Assembly: GCF_000346505.1 (NCBI RefSeq)
Contig: NZ_ANOH01000263.1
Span: forward strand, 34,896-98,895
Direction of reading: 5' to 3'
Origin: Aporhodopirellula sallentina SM41
Lineage (GTDB): Bacteria > Planctomycetota > Planctomycetia > Pirellulales > Pirellulaceae
Length of the DNA: 64,000 nucleotides
Below, piece after piece: positions 63,593 through 64,000 of the stretch. Within the stretch, counting starts at the first letter, position 1. Each line of letters begins with the position of its first letter. Under the pieces are notes generated by a model. The model ran no database searches, was not told the DNA's origin, and was given only the letters and a program-made list of their open reading frames with translations. A program made the position numbers and the translations under genes.

Positions 63593-64000
63593 CTACTTTT
63601 CCGACTGCTCCAGAATCCACTCGTGCACCGTCCAAGTTACCGCAGCGAGACTCGTCCCGCTACAATTTTCGGGGACATCCTTGGTCGTGTGCCAATACTG
63701 CGGTGCGCGGAACCCCGGTCGTGGGTAATCAAAGTCGATCAAGTCCGTTGTCGGAATCCCCGCAATCTGATTGAGCGGCAAATGATCGTCGCGAATGTCT
63801 TGCATCCGAGTCCGAGGCACAAACGCACGCACGCCCAAACGACGTGCGGTACGCCAAATCGACTTCGTTACATCGCGTGCGTACCGCAGACTGTTGCGTT
63901 CATAGAGCAACTGCAACTCTCGATCGCCCACCATGTCCAACAAAACACCTGCCTTGTAAGAAACCACCGGAGGTGACATGCGATATTGCTGTGCAAAGAA
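63593..64000 (-). CDS. M28-family peptidase/glutaminyl-cyclase-like protein (N-terminal part beyond the window)
   Basis: The frame is open to the right edge (about 136 residues seen). The segments VLLDMVGDRELQLLYERNS, DDHLPLNQIAGIPTTDLIDFDYP and the WHTTKDVPENC ending match the C-terminal half of M28 zinc peptidases of the glutaminyl-peptide-cyclotransferase-like group. The DDHLP and WHT segments carry active-site and zinc-site residues. The N-terminal half, with a possible signal peptide and the first zinc ligands, is not in the window. I cannot tell peptidase from cyclase. Confidence 0.8.
   Translation of the reverse strand, partial: FFAQQYRMSPPVVSYKAGVLLDMVGDRELQLLYERNSLRYARDVTKSIWRTARRLGVRAFVPRTRMQDIRDDHLPLNQIAGIPTTDLIDFDYPRPGFRAPQYWHTTKDVPENCSGTSLAAVTWTVHEWILEQSEK

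Overview
The window looks like a chromosome segment of a planctomycete, most likely a marine Pirellulaceae (Rhodopirellula-type) bacterium. The signs are a DUF1559 pseudopilin, a tandem DUF1080 lipoprotein, two sulfotransferase-type proteins, a monomeric NADP-isocitrate dehydrogenase, very large multi-spanning membrane proteins, many GTG/TTG starts and ribosomal-protein genes scattered into short operons. This is inference from gene content; there is no rRNA in the window.

Layout. (1) 1-8392: a comparatively AT-rich surface-polysaccharide locus. It has a Wzm/Wzt ABC exporter, a GT2 glycosyltransferase, two methyltransferases, a cupin, a sulfotransferase-like protein and two proteins with squalene-cyclase-like alpha/alpha-toroid repeats, one cut by the left edge. 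(2) 8492-12194 (minus): a MazG-like pyrophosphohydrolase, a 777-aa membrane protein and an ABC ATPase with no permease beside it. (3) 12461-19874: a sulfotransferase, a tandem-DUF1080 lipoprotein overlapping a Tat-exported TIM-barrel protein, a protein carrying a Coq4-type zinc motif, a 2-hydroxyacid dehydrogenase and a DUF3127 protein. (4) 20055-26832: eight tightly coupled genes encoding an ECF sigma factor, a single-pass candidate anti-sigma factor, three GspF-like platform proteins, three minor pseudopilin-like proteins and a DUF1559 pseudopilin. No ATPase, secretin or prepilin peptidase is present. This is the best candidate for an undescribed system.

(5) 26883-32492 (minus): a membrane protein, an AlkA-type DNA glycosylase, class II fructose-bisphosphate aldolase and monomeric isocitrate dehydrogenase. 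(6) 32900-36076: the rplY-pth-rpsF-ssb-rplI translation/replication operon, then tRNA-Leu(UAG) and an intrinsic terminator. (7) 36312-45411: a secreted protein, a YihY/BrkB membrane protein, a GyaR-like dehydrogenase, a TPR protein, a small HExxH membrane protein, pyruvate kinase and a tRNA-dihydrouridine synthase. (8) 45540-52457: a YejM/LtaS-like membrane sulfatase-fold protein, a FixJ-type response regulator and the rpmF-fabD-fabG-acpP-fabF fatty-acid operon (minus). (9) 52613-55384: a clear promoter, then rpsM-rpsK-rpoA-rplQ and a strong terminator. (10) 55501-64000: a 2151-aa multi-spanning membrane protein with an in-frame minisatellite, an RlmI-like methyltransferase, a small membrane protein and the C-terminal part of an M28-family peptidase running off the right edge.

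No insertion sequence, integrase, CRISPR array, rRNA or replication origin was recognised. Starts were chosen by overlap with the upstream gene, Shine-Dalgarno match and family N-termini, and often differ from the longest open frame.
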